From: Lonsdalea britannica
GTDB lineage: Bacteria; Pseudomonadota; Gammaproteobacteria; Enterobacterales; Enterobacteriaceae
Length of the DNA: 64,000 nucleotides
Direction of reading: 5' to 3'
Assembly (NCBI RefSeq): GCF_002111595.1
Contig: NZ_LUTN01000001.1
Coordinates: forward strand, 124,001 to 188,000
Positions 1-8,376 of this stretch are shown piece by piece (positions within the stretch are counted from its first letter, which is position 1; each line of letters opens with the position of its first letter). Made by a program: the position numbers and the translations under genes. Below the pieces are notes generated by a model. It did not search any database. It was given only the letters and a program-made list of their open reading frames with translations, and was not told where the DNA came from.

Positions 1-723
1 GGCGCGGGCGCTATCGTCGCCCATTTCCAGCAGTTGAAGGCGTTTGCCTAGCAGCAAAACGGCCAGCGTTGCGAGCGGCGTGAGCCACAGCGCGGGCTGC
101 GCTTTAGTCCAGGTCATGCCGTTAAGCGTGCCGGTTCCCCATAGTGTGGCGGTGATGGCATGTTCCAACGAGCCGGTAATCACCAGCCAGGTATTGAAGG
201 CATACAGCACGGCGCTGACGGCGATGCCGACGATGATCAGCCGGAAGCCGTTAATCCCTTTGCGCCAGGCCAGCAGATACACCAGCGCGGCGGCGGCGAT
301 ACCGCCCATGACCGCGCCGCTGACGATCTGGTAATAGTCGCCTTCCCACAGCATGACCGCCAGCAACACGCCGGTGAACGCGCCGGTATTGAAACCGACG
401 ATATCCGGACTGCCGAGCGGGTTGCGAATAATGGATTGAAAAATGGCGCCGCTGAGGCCGAGACTGGCGCCGAGCAGCAGCGCCATCACGGCCCGGGGCG
501 CTCGCCATTGGGTCACGACGGTCTGAATTCCGCCGTCTGCGTGACCGGCCAGCGCCCGCCATACGTCGAGCGGCGCTATTTTCAGCGTGCCCAGTCCCAT
601 CGCCACCGTGAGCAGCAACAGGCCCAGCAACAGCAGCAGCCCGTTGACGAGCAGCGTTCGTCCGGCGAATCGCCCGCTGACGATGCCGCCAGGCGCGCGA
701 AGCGAGAGTGTTTTACTTGCCAT
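1..723 (-). CDS. fepG: Ferric enterobactin ABC permease FepG (partial, 3' end outside window)
   Basis: Inner-membrane permease subunit that, with FepD and the ATPase FepC, imports ferric enterobactin delivered by FepB. Reading from the ATG at 723, 241 codons are open to the window edge; the family is about 330 residues, so the C-terminal quarter is missing. Visible marks are a hydrophobic N-terminal helix (residues about 25-45) and the FecCD-family segment RNPLGSPDIVGF at 100-111. It starts 10 bases after the fepD stop, so the two are co-transcribed. Family assignment is secure; assignment to FepG rather than another FecCD permease rests on similarity to E. coli FepG and the neighbouring fepD, entS and fepB. 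Confidence 0.93.
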   Translation of the reverse strand, partial: MASKTLSLRAPGGIVSGRFAGRTLLVNGLLLLLGLLLLTVAMGLGTLKIAPLDVWRALAGHADGGIQTVVTQWRAPRAVMALLLGASLGLSGAIFQSIIRNPLGSPDIVGFNTGAFTGVLLAVMLWEGDYYQIVSGAVMGGIAAAALVYLLAWRKGINGFRLIIVGIAVSAVLYAFNTWLVITGSLEHAITATLWGTGTLNGMTWTKAQPALWLTPLATLAVLLLGKRLQLLEMGDDSARA

Positions 724-733
724 CTCTGTTTCC

Positions 734-1777
734 TCAGGCTTTACGCTGGCGAACCAGCCAGATCAGAACCGGCGCGCCGACAAAGGCCGTCACAATGGAG
801 ACGCGCAGTTCGCCTGCCGCCAGCAGACGGCCCGCGATATCGGCGCAGAGCAGCAGGATAGGGGCGAACAGAAACGAGTACACCATGATCCAGCGCTGGT
901 CCGGTCCCGCCCACCAGCGGGCGACATGCGGGATCATCAGGCCGACAAAGCCAATCGGACCCGCTAGCGCGGTGGCCGAACCGCACAGCAGCATGATCGC
1001 CAGCACGGCGATGACGCGAATCAGCATGACGCGGGTGCCTAGCGCCATCGCGATGTCCTCGCCCATGCTCAGCGCGTTCAGCGAACGGGCGGCGAACAGC
1101 GCCAGCACGGCCCCCAACAGGATGGTCGGCGCGACGATGCCGACGTTACGCAGCGAACGGATATCCAATGTTCCGGCTTCCCAGATACGCATCTGATCGA
1201 AGGCCTGCGGATCGAGCAGCGAAATAGACGAGGACAGGCCCATCAGGACCGCGCTGAGCGCCACGCCCGCCAGCGTTAGCCGAATCGGGTTGATGCGGCC
1301 GCCGCTCAGCGTACCGATCAGCCAGACCGCCAGGCTGGTGATGAGTACGCCGATCCAGGCGAATCCCAGCCAGGCCGTCATGCTGTTAATGCCAAAGCAG
1401 GTGATGCCGATGACGATGGCGAAGCTGGCGCCCGCGTTGACGCCGAGGATGCCGGGATCGGCTAAGGGATTGCGCGTCAGCGCCTGAATCACGGCGCCCG
1501 CGCCGCCCAGCGCGAGACCGACAATGAGGCCCGCCAGCGTGCGCGGCAGGCGCGCATTAAGAATGATCGTGCTGTCGGCCGTATCAAGCTGGCCGGTCAA
1601 ACTATGCCAGACCACGACCGGAGAAATCGATTTGGCCCCGATAGTCAGGCTGGCGACGACAACCAGCGCCAGCAGCAGCAGGAAGAAAAGCAGACCGGCG
1701 CGACGCCGAAAGGGCTGAGAATAGCGGGTGGGCGGCTGATTGGCGGCGACAAGCGCCTGATGCGAAGGAAGTGACAT
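734..1777 (-). CDS. fepD: Ferric enterobactin ABC permease FepD
   Basis: Membrane-spanning subunit of the ferric enterobactin importer, partner of FepG. A long hydrophobic helix covers residues about 28-46, and the BtuC/FecCD signature RNPLADPGILGVNAGAS lies at 102-118. Length (347 residues from the ATG) is near the E. coli 334. The start is uncertain: an AAGGAG box at 1791-1796 lies 7 bases before a TTG at 1783 and 13 bases before the ATG at 1777; I chose the ATG but the TTG has the better spacing. The upstream gap to entS carries a Fur box, so iron repression of both directions is expected. Confidence 0.94.
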   Translation of the reverse strand: MSLPSHQALVAANQPPTRYSQPFRRRAGLLFFLLLLALVVVASLTIGAKSISPVVVWHSLTGQLDTADSTIILNARLPRTLAGLIVGLALGGAGAVIQALTRNPLADPGILGVNAGASFAIVIGITCFGINSMTAWLGFAWIGVLITSLAVWLIGTLSGGRINPIRLTLAGVALSAVLMGLSSSISLLDPQAFDQMRIWEAGTLDIRSLRNVGIVAPTILLGAVLALFAARSLNALSMGEDIAMALGTRVMLIRVIAVLAIMLLCGSATALAGPIGFVGLMIPHVARWWAGPDQRWIMVYSFLFAPILLLCADIAGRLLAAGELRVSIVTAFVGAPVLIWLVRQRKA

Positions 1778-1809
1778 CGCCAACGAACAGCTCCTTAATA
1801 TGTGAAGAT

Positions 1810-1828
1810 GAGTATGATTATCATTAAT
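1810..1828. promoter_or_regulatory. Fur box between fepD and entS
   Basis: On the minus strand the 19-mer reads ATTAATGATAATCATACTC and matches the Fur consensus GATAATGATAATCATTATC at 15 of 19 positions, including the whole AATGATAATCAT core. It sits between two divergent iron-transport genes, 33 bases upstream of fepD and 120 bases upstream of entS. Repression of both by Fur-Fe2+ is inferred, as known for the E. coli fepD-entS control region. Confidence 0.82.
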
Positions 1829-1947
1829 GTTATCGCGCGGCTATGTTAGCATGCCTTACTGAGTAAATACATTGACGTAGACCGCGTGTTGACGCCATTC
1901 AGCCCCCTGCTGAACGGGCGGTATCACCTTTATTTTGACGGAATATT

Positions 1948-3243
1948 ATGGCTAAAACCTCCATCTTGCTTGACTTCAGTTTGCTGAAAAATAACGCTCA
2001 TTTTCGCGCGATTTTCGTCGCCAGAATGCTGTCCGTCTTCTCGCTGGGCATGCTGGCGGTGGGCGTGCCGATTCAAATCCAGTCGATGACCGGCTCCACC
2101 CTGCAAGTCGGGGTGGCGGTGGCGCTCGACGGCGTGGGGATGTTCATCGGCCTGATGTGCGGCGGCGTGCTGGCGGACCGTTTCGACCGGCGCAAACTCA
2201 TTTTGTTCGCACGCGGTACCTGCGGGCTGGGTTTTGTCGCGCTCAGCCTTAATGCCTTTTCCAGTTCACCGTCGCTGGCGGCGTTGTATGTGCTGGCTGC
2301 TTGGGACGGATTCTTCGGCGCCTTAGGCATGACGGCGCTGATGGCGGTAATCCCGCTGCTGGTGGGGCGTGAGAATCTCCCCGCAGCCGGGGCGCTGAGT
2401 ATGTTGACGGTGCGACTGGGCGCGATCCTGTCGCCCGCGTTGGGCGGGGTCATTATCGTGGCGGGCGGCGTCGGCTGGAGCTTCGCTGTGGCGGCAATCG
2501 GTACGTTGGGCACGTTGATCCCGCTGATGCGGCTGCCGTCTCTTCAGCCGGAGGCCAGCGAGCCTGAGCATCCGCTGCGTTCGCTGGCGGGCGGCGTGAA
2601 ATTCGTTTGTTCGCATCCGGTCGTCGGCTGGGTCGTGGTGCTCGGTCTGCTGGTCAGCATGATCGGCGCGATGCGGGTGCTGTTTCCCGCGTTGGCGAAT
2701 GATGTCTATCACGCCGGTCCCTCCGCCATCGGCCTGATGTACTCCGCGGTGCCGCTGGGGGCGATGTTGGGCGCATTTACCAGCGGTTGGGTTTCCGGCG
2801 TACGTCGGCCGGGGATGGTGCTGCTGGTCTGTACGACCGGAGCATTTCTGTCGGTGGCGCTACTGGGCGTGGCGGGCTATTTCGCCGTGGCGCTGGCGGC
2901 GTTGGTCTGTTACGGCTATCTCAACGCGATCGCGTCTCTGCTGCAATTTACGTTGATCCAGACGCATACGCCGGACAGGCTACTGGGGCGCGTGAATAGT
3001 CTGGGGTCAGCGCAGGACGTCACCGGCGATTCGCTCGGCGCGCTGGGTTTGGGGGCAATGACCCGGCTCATGACGCCCGCGCTGAGTATTTTGTCTTTCG
3101 GCGGCGCGGCGGCGATATTGGGTCTGGCGCTGATGTTGCTGGTTCGGCCTTTGCGCCGTTGCACGTTCGGGCAGGTTGAAGAGGGAGAACCGGCTGACGA
3201 TGAAGCGAACGAGGCGGAGCCTTCCCCCTCGCGCCATGCTTAA
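1948..3243 (+). CDS. entS: Enterobactin exporter EntS (MFS)
   Basis: Major facilitator that exports newly made enterobactin across the inner membrane. It has 431 residues, slightly longer than the E. coli 416, and matches E. coli EntS along its length. The MFS motif A loop GGVLADRFDRRK lies at about 72-83 between helices 2 and 3, with a second ATGL-type hydrophobic half after it. The last 25 or so residues are acidic and hydrophilic. It is divergent from fepD and shares the Fur-box region. The siderophore biosynthesis genes are not in this window. Confidence 0.92.
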   Translation: MAKTSILLDFSLLKNNAHFRAIFVARMLSVFSLGMLAVGVPIQIQSMTGSTLQVGVAVALDGVGMFIGLMCGGVLADRFDRRKLILFARGTCGLGFVALSLNAFSSSPSLAALYVLAAWDGFFGALGMTALMAVIPLLVGRENLPAAGALSMLTVRLGAILSPALGGVIIVAGGVGWSFAVAAIGTLGTLIPLMRLPSLQPEASEPEHPLRSLAGGVKFVCSHPVVGWVVVLGLLVSMIGAMRVLFPALANDVYHAGPSAIGLMYSAVPLGAMLGAFTSGWVSGVRRPGMVLLVCTTGAFLSVALLGVAGYFAVALAALVCYGYLNAIASLLQFTLIQTHTPDRLLGRVNSLGSAQDVTGDSLGALGLGAMTRLMTPALSILSFGGAAAILGLALMLLVRPLRRCTFGQVEEGEPADDEANEAEPSPSRHA

Positions 3244-3304
3244 ACGCCAGCGAGCAATGTAGTGACTGGCCGCAAGGACGCGGCCGAATTGGGCTCACTC
3301 AGCA

Positions 3305-4324
3305 TTACGGCTGACGGAAAAAATGCTCGATATTGTTCAGCATATTATTGGCGCTGTAATAATCGAGCCGGAACGTATCCGGCCCCATCGCCCACACATG
3401 CTGTTGCACAACGGGCTCGATATGGCGCAGGAACGGGTTATTCATCAGATTGCCTACCGTCTTTTCATCCGCTGAGAACAGCAGCAAAGATTTCCCATTC
3501 AGACTGTCGGCCATGTTCTCTCCCGAAATCTGCACGATGTCGCGGCGTTTTCCCTGACTGGTTTCAGTCGGCAGGTTGGGCGGCAGATCGGCCAGCTGAA
3601 AGCCTAACTCCGACAGGAGTTGACCTTGCGCGGAAGCGCGGGTCCAGATATTGACCCCCCGTCCATCCTCGTAATACACCAACGCGGACACCGGCTGCGG
3701 CGGCAACGTAATCGCCTGTTTAATCGCTTGAACGCGCTGTTCGAAGCGGTCGACGACGTCATGAGCCTCTTTTTCGCGGCCCGTCGCCACGCCCAGCTGT
3801 TCGGCCAACTGCTGCCAGCTCTTATCGCCGTAATCGATCACCAGCGTAGGGGCGATGGCGGAGAGCTGGTCGTAGAGTTTCAGCGCGGAGTCGCCGCCAG
3901 TGGCGGCGATGATGATCATATCCGGCGACGCGGCGGCGATGGCTTCCGCGTTAGGTTCGGTGATGTACAGCGGCTGGACGTTACGCGCTCGGGCTTCTTG
4001 TCCCCACTGGATAAAAAAGCCCTGATCGTCGGACACCGTCGAGTTGCGACTGGTGGCGCCGGAACCGATCACCGGCGCATCAATCGCCAGCAGCGTACCA
4101 GTAATGGTCACGCTGGTGGACACGATGCGCTGCGGCGGATGTTGCAGCGTCAGCGGGCCTTTTAGCGTTTGGACCGTTCGCGGCCAGCCGTCGTGAGCGG
4201 CCGTGGAAGAGGTTGTATTGGGGCTGGCGCTATTCTGATTATCGCAGCCGCTAATGAGTGTGAGCAGGGCGCTGAACATTAGCGCGCACAGCCGGGGAAA
4301 TTGGGAATAGGCGTAGCCTTGCAT
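3305..4324 (-). CDS. fepB: Ferric enterobactin-binding protein FepB, apparent lipoprotein
   Basis: Periplasmic binding component that hands ferric enterobactin to FepDG. It is 339 residues and follows E. coli FepB closely: PQRIVSTSVTITG near residue 60, DAPVIGSGATS, TGGDSALKLYDQLS and the C-terminal DTFRLDYYSANNML. Odd point: the N-terminus ends in the lipobox-like LISGC (23-27) with Asp at +2 of the mature end, followed by a Ser/Thr/Asn-rich linker. E. coli FepB is a soluble protein with an ordinary signal peptide. The +2 Asp would predict retention at the inner membrane, next to the permease. Convergent with entS across a 61-base gap. Confidence 0.9.
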   Translation of the reverse strand: MQGYAYSQFPRLCALMFSALLTLISGCDNQNSASPNTTSSTAAHDGWPRTVQTLKGPLTLQHPPQRIVSTSVTITGTLLAIDAPVIGSGATSRNSTVSDDQGFFIQWGQEARARNVQPLYITEPNAEAIAAASPDMIIIAATGGDSALKLYDQLSAIAPTLVIDYGDKSWQQLAEQLGVATGREKEAHDVVDRFEQRVQAIKQAITLPPQPVSALVYYEDGRGVNIWTRASAQGQLLSELGFQLADLPPNLPTETSQGKRRDIVQISGENMADSLNGKSLLLFSADEKTVGNLMNNPFLRHIEPVVQQHVWAMGPDTFRLDYYSANNMLNNIEHFFRQP

Positions 4325-4416
4325 AGCCGTCAGACTCCTCCTGATACGGACAAGGTAGTGCTCGGATTCGGGAGGGAGAGTAAACGATAACCACGGTGAC
4401 GTACAACTTGAAATCC

Positions 4417-4434
4417 CCGGCGACGCCTCGCCGG
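4417..4434 (-). terminator. GC-rich hairpin after the hydrolase gene
   Basis: A perfect 7-bp stem CCGGCGA/TCGCCGG with a 4-base loop lies 8 bases past the stop of the hydrolase gene. In the minus direction it is followed only by GGATTTC, so the T tract is poor. It may be a weak terminator or a processing hairpin before fepB. Confidence 0.35.
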
Positions 4435-4441
4435 AGAGTGA

Positions 4442-5044
4442 TTAACGCATGACGCGGGCGAGGAAGTCGCTGGCAAGGTTGGCGCCCGCGACGGAGACAC
4501 GGTGATCGACGTTCGGCAGCAGGTGTAGTTCGCAGTCAACCCCGGCCTGCGTCAATGCACGTTCCGTTTGCTGGCTATGCTGCCAGGGCAGTTTTCCGTC
4601 CGCCATGCCATGTATCAGTGAGACCGGTGTGCGGCGCGTCAAACGGGCGTCAGGACAGGCAGGCAGATAGCCGGAGAACGCGACAATCGCGCCATAGGGG
4701 CAGCGGTCCGAGGCCAACGTATCCAGCGCCATGATTGCGCCCTGAGAAAACCCGACCAGCGCGACCCGTTCCGGGCGGTCAGTCATCTGATATTGGTCTA
4801 TCGCTTTCTGAATGATGGCATCAAAAGAGGCTCGAGCGGCGGCGATGCGGGCGCAGCGGCGGTCGGGCGTGTCGTCATCGATATCAAACCATTGAAACCC
4901 GTCGCCTTGCGTGAAGGGAAAAGGGCCATCGGGAAGGGCGAAGTGCGCGGTTGGCCATTGCTGTTGCCAACGCGTGGCCACGGAGGCGAAATAGCGGCCG
5001 TAACCGCCAATGCCGTGCAAAAAAATGATCAGTGCATTATCCAT
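4442..5044 (-). CDS. Alpha/beta hydrolase, phospholipase/carboxylesterase family
   Basis: A 200-residue single-domain hydrolase of the Abhydrolase_2 (YpfH-like) kind. The catalytic set is visible: oxyanion segment FLHGIGGYG (8-16), nucleophile elbow GFSQG (98-102, Ser100), acid Asp149 in HGMADGKLP and His181 in NVDHR. No signal peptide once the start is placed at ATG 5044, which has a GAGG box 6 bases upstream; the reading frame is open further but the added part looks non-coding. It is transcribed toward fepB with 117 bases between. A role in ferric-siderophore ester cleavage is possible from position only; the sequence does not resemble Fes. Confidence 0.82.
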   Translation of the reverse strand: MDNALIIFLHGIGGYGRYFASVATRWQQQWPTAHFALPDGPFPFTQGDGFQWFDIDDDTPDRRCARIAAARASFDAIIQKAIDQYQMTDRPERVALVGFSQGAIMALDTLASDRCPYGAIVAFSGYLPACPDARLTRRTPVSLIHGMADGKLPWQHSQQTERALTQAGVDCELHLLPNVDHRVSVAGANLASDFLARVMR

Positions 5045-5149
5045 ACGGTCCCTCGCTGTAGATAAATCCGCTGCGGCAGAGCGCAGCAGTGGCAAGAGAC
5101 AGCATAGCACCGGGGCTGGCGTGAGGCACAGGCCCCGGATAAAGGGGGA

Positions 5150-5560
5150 TTAGGCTTTACGCGAGCTCGTTGGTTTCAGCGCGTAAGGGCCGTCGCCGAT
5201 CAGCGCCAGCGCGATCAGGCCGACGATCCAGAGCGCAGGGAATTCCCAGCCGCCGTTTGGGTTATTGAAGAAGAAGCCCGCTGGACCATGCACGGTGAAT
5301 ATCGCGCCGAGTAAAATCGGGATAGACACCAGTGCGGTGGCCCGGCACCGGATCCCTAGCAGCAGGGTGACGGCCGTGAATAGCTCCCACGCGATGGTGA
5401 CATAGGCGAGCCAGCCGGGCAGCCCTAAAGAGGCAAAGAACTGGGCTGTTCCCGCCGGCGTGAAAACGAAAATTTTCAGGCCGACGTGAGCGAAGAACAG
5501 GATGCTGAGTACGACGCGCAGCAGCAGTGCGGCATAGGGGGCCGTTTTATTATCAATCAT
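5150..5560 (-). CDS. DoxX family membrane protein
   Basis: A 136-residue protein with four hydrophobic segments (about 8-28, 47-67, 74-92 and 105-125), the usual DoxX layout, and the family-like start LLLRVVLSILFFAHVGLKIF. DoxX proteins are small inner-membrane proteins, some linked to redox or quinone chemistry; no substrate can be read here. It lies 85 bases downstream of the LysR gene on the same strand, an arrangement in which the regulator often controls the DoxX gene or its partners. Function beyond the family is unknown. Confidence 0.8.
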   Translation of the reverse strand: MIDNKTAPYAALLLRVVLSILFFAHVGLKIFVFTPAGTAQFFASLGLPGWLAYVTIAWELFTAVTLLLGIRCRATALVSIPILLGAIFTVHGPAGFFFNNPNGGWEFPALWIVGLIALALIGDGPYALKPTSSRKA

Positions 5561-5645
5561 GATGAATACCCTTCGATTAAGCGTTGTGTGGAATCACTAT
5601 ACTATTTCCGTTCTGCGCATTAAGTGGGCAAACTGCGATTAATTA

Positions 5646-6574
5646 TTACGTTTTAGGCAATAATGCCGACCCCCCTTGATCCCACGGCGGCGCACCGTCA
5701 TAACGTTCGACCAGGAAATTAATCAGAGCGCGGACTTTGGCGGGCAGCGCCCGCGCGGCGGGATAGACCACGTAGATCCCCATCGGGGGCATTTCCAACG
5801 CTTGCAGCAGCGGCACGACCTCTCCGTTTCGCAGGCTGTTTCCCGCGACAAAGCTGGGGACGCGAGTGATGCCCAGCCCTTGCTTAGCGGCCGTCAGGCA
5901 GGCTTCCGCATTGGAGAAATAGAGCCGACCGGGGATGGCGATGCTCTGGGTTCCTCCCGCGACGCGGAAGGTCCAACTGTACGGGTCCTGAAAATTGGTA
6001 TCCACGATGCAGCGGTGATTTAACAGGCTTCCGGGGAGTCCGGCGTACCCTGTCGCGCCAGATATTCCGGGGACGCGACGCAGATAATGCGGGCGTCGCA
6101 GAGCTTGCGCGCCATCATGCTGCTGTCGGAGAGTTTTCCGATACGGACAGCCAGATCGTAGCCTTCGTCCACCAGATGCACCAACCGATCGGCGAAGTTG
6201 ACGTCCAGTTGAATTTCGGGGTAACGACAAGCGAAGTCGGTCAGCACCCGCGAGAGCTGGGCGGTGCCAAAGGTGATGGGAGCGGAAAGCCGCAGGCGGC
6301 CAGACGGTGCGGCGGCCTCGTTGCGGATGGACACGTCCAGCATATCCAGCTCTTCCAGCAGATGGCGGATACGTTCGTAATACACCTTGCCGACATCGGT
6401 GGGAGATAGCGCGCGCGTGGTGCGCTTGAACAGCTGCACTCCGAGATAGGATTCCAGCCGGGTCATCAGCCTCGACGCCTGAGCGGCGCTGGTTTCCAGT
6501 CGCTCCGCGGCCCGGGAAAAGCTCCCCAGCTCGTAAATCGCCACAAACATGCGATCGCAGTCCAAACGTTCCAT
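5646..6574 (-). pseudogene. LysR family transcriptional regulator, frameshifted
   Basis: The first part (6020-6574) encodes an N-terminal winged-helix domain starting MERLDCDRMFVAIYELGSFS and the first half of the LysR effector domain, ending at PEYLARQGTPDSPEAC. The rest continues in another frame from LLNHRCIVDTNFQDPYSW to the stop at 5646. Joining them gives about 310 residues, a normal CrgA-type LysR length. The break is at about 6024-6030, where the sense strand reads GAAGCCTGTTAA; restoring one C (GCCCTG) repairs the frame. It may be a real mutation or a consensus error; the second half shows no other damage, which favours error or a recent event. Target genes unknown; the DoxX gene is adjacent. 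Confidence 0.85.
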
Positions 6575-6702
6575 CTTGAATCTTCGCTCTGTGTCCGGCC
6601 GTGGCGCTTACTGTAGCACAACGACGGCGGCGTCTGGTTTGGGCCGACGCCGCCCGAGGGATTGATATCGGGAGACCCCACCCGATGGTGAGGCCCCGGC
6701 GC

Positions 6703-7338
6703 TTACAGCGCTTTCGCGGTCAGCAGGTCGACCTGCGTGGCGTCAGAGACGCGCTTGAGGTAGGCGGCCACGTTCGGGCCAAACTGAATACCCTTGACGA
6801 TGCTCAGGGAGCGCAGCACCGGGAACAGAACGAAGTCGCTGGTGGAGATGGCCGTTGCCTCTGCCAGCAAGGGCTCCAGCTCAGCGAGCTGTTGTTCGAC
6901 GTTGGCGACCAGCTCAGGCGTCTGCGCCATCAGCGCGTCCAGATCGCCAAAGGCTTTTTCTTCTCGGAGACGATAGGCTTCACGCGCTTCGGGCGTCGCC
7001 AGCTCTTTAAAGTCTGCCTGGGTAAAACGAGGCACCGCCAGTTTGAATAGCGGACCCGAGGCCGCTTTGCTCCAGGCTTCGAGGGCGGGGTTTACCGGCT
7101 TGTCGACAATCAGCGGCGCTTGGATCGCATCGACGTAATGCACGATATCCATGCTTTCCGGCATGTAGCTGCCATCCTCTTTTTGCAGTATCGGCACGAC
7201 CTTGCGCCCGACCATGCGGGTCGGCGTATCGGCATCGCCTTCCATAATGACGGACAGCTCATGAGGGATCGCCTTCAGACCGAAAATCATTCTGGCTTTA
7301 ACGCAAAACGGGCAGTGTTCATAGATGAAAAGTTTCAT
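6703..7338 (-). CDS. grxB: Glutaredoxin 2 (GrxB)
   Basis: GST-like glutaredoxin that reduces protein-glutathione mixed disulfides with glutathione. It has 211 residues (E. coli 215). The thioredoxin-fold N-terminus contains the dithiol active site CPFC at 9-12, followed by MIFGLKAIPHEL and the family segment MVGRKVVPILQK; the C-terminal half is the helical GST-type domain. The open frame extends upstream to 7575, but that part has no glutaredoxin similarity, and ATG 7338 aligns with the E. coli start MKLYIYDHCP. It marks the left limit of conserved backbone before the AT-rich segment. Confidence 0.95.
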   Translation of the reverse strand: MKLFIYEHCPFCVKARMIFGLKAIPHELSVIMEGDADTPTRMVGRKVVPILQKEDGSYMPESMDIVHYVDAIQAPLIVDKPVNPALEAWSKAASGPLFKLAVPRFTQADFKELATPEAREAYRLREEKAFGDLDALMAQTPELVANVEQQLAELEPLLAEATAISTSDFVLFPVLRSLSIVKGIQFGPNVAAYLKRVSDATQVDLLTAKAL

Positions 7339-7881
7339 GGTTAGCACCTTGCTGATGAGAGGAACGGTTCTGCTACAGGTCTCTTCGACCCTCGCGCCGC
7401 CGTATAATTCGATGGCTAAGATAATGTAGTCGATTGCCAACCGTAAAGGGGGAGATGGGGCGAGCCTGAGATGAAGAGTGGATACCGTTGGCACGGAATC
7501 CACTCGTTCGTTTGTGATATTGATGCGTGTAGTCTCAGTTATTTCACAATTTTTAATAGATTCATTGGCTAACATTTATTAGGTGATGCGTTCAGCACGA
7601 TGAATCGACGATATATAAATCGCTGTCCTATTTTATTAAGACAAACGTCAGTTTTATCTTAAAGAATAGGCTGTGCAACGTTAGGCTTTTCCGATAGATG
7701 AATTATGTTATTTTCACATGATGGATTTAATTGAAAACTTAATTAATCAATAAAATTAATCAATCACGCTGTGAATTATATGATTCTCTCATCGTGTTTT
7801 TATATTGCGGAATTCTCACCCAGAATAAAAATGACTGATAATAGCGCTGCCCATTTTTGCGTCTGTTTAGCTATCCTTTTT
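7339..7881. other. Intergenic, grxB upstream region and hcp downstream region
   Basis: This 543-base gap holds the grxB promoter region at its left end and turns sharply AT-rich after about 7570. No further gene was recognised. I looked here for a copy of the tRNA-Arg 3' end, which would mark the far end of an argW island, and did not find one. Confidence 0.6.
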
Positions 7882-8376
7882 CTAAATATAATCACTTTGT
7901 TGTATGAGTTTATTTCCTAGTGGCAGGGAGCGGGTTTGCCCCTTTTCATGCTCGAAGATGGCCGAAGTGTAGGCGAAGGAGACGCTCTCTTGTGGATTGC
8001 AATCCATATTTAACATTGAGTTAGGATAAACAAAGCGAATGTCCGTTACGATGGCGTTCTGTAAAATTAATTTGAAATACAGCTCACTTCTACCGTATTC
8101 AGCCGTTCGGTAAAATAAAAACTCGCAGAGTAGACGCTCTTTTTTATTCAATGCATTGGCTAAAAGCGGCGTCGATTTGTCAATGGGTTTTATTATGTCT
8201 AGATGACGGAAGGTATCATGGCTCTCCAGCGATAATGTATTTATCAGTTTGCAGATAGATATTTCATTGTCATGGGATAGGTGAAATCGGTTCCCAGCGG
8301 AGTGTATGCTTGAGCAACCTTCAGATATCAAGCCTTGCTTTTTACCCGTTAACTTTAAATATATCATGTTAGACAT
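7882..8376 (-). CDS. Orphan Hcp-family (type VI secretion tube/effector) protein
   Basis: A 164-residue protein starting MSNMIYLKLTGKKQGLISEG, the characteristic start of the Enterobacterales Hcp1/YhhZ-like family. Other matches are EIIKPIDKSTP-type (here IIKPIDKSTPLLANAL), ERLLCEFLFYRTAEYGRSELYFK and the late NPQESVSFAY. Hcp forms hexameric rings of the T6SS tube, and some copies carry effector tails. No other T6SS gene is in the window. A strong AAGGAG lies 5 bases before the ATG. The C-terminal end (after IFEHEKGQTRS) is unlike the usual family ending, so the tail may be altered or truncated. AT-rich relative to the backbone. Confidence 0.78.
   Translation of the reverse strand: MSNMIYLKLTGKKQGLISEGCSSIHSAGNRFHLSHDNEISICKLINTLSLESHDTFRHLDIIKPIDKSTPLLANALNKKERLLCEFLFYRTAEYGRSELYFKLILQNAIVTDIRFVYPNSMLNMDCNPQESVSFAYTSAIFEHEKGQTRSLPLGNKLIQQSDYI

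Noticed and set aside
7339-7575. N-terminal extension of GrxB to 290 residues
   Set aside because: The extension has no glutaredoxin similarity, and ATG 7338 aligns exactly with known GrxB starts.
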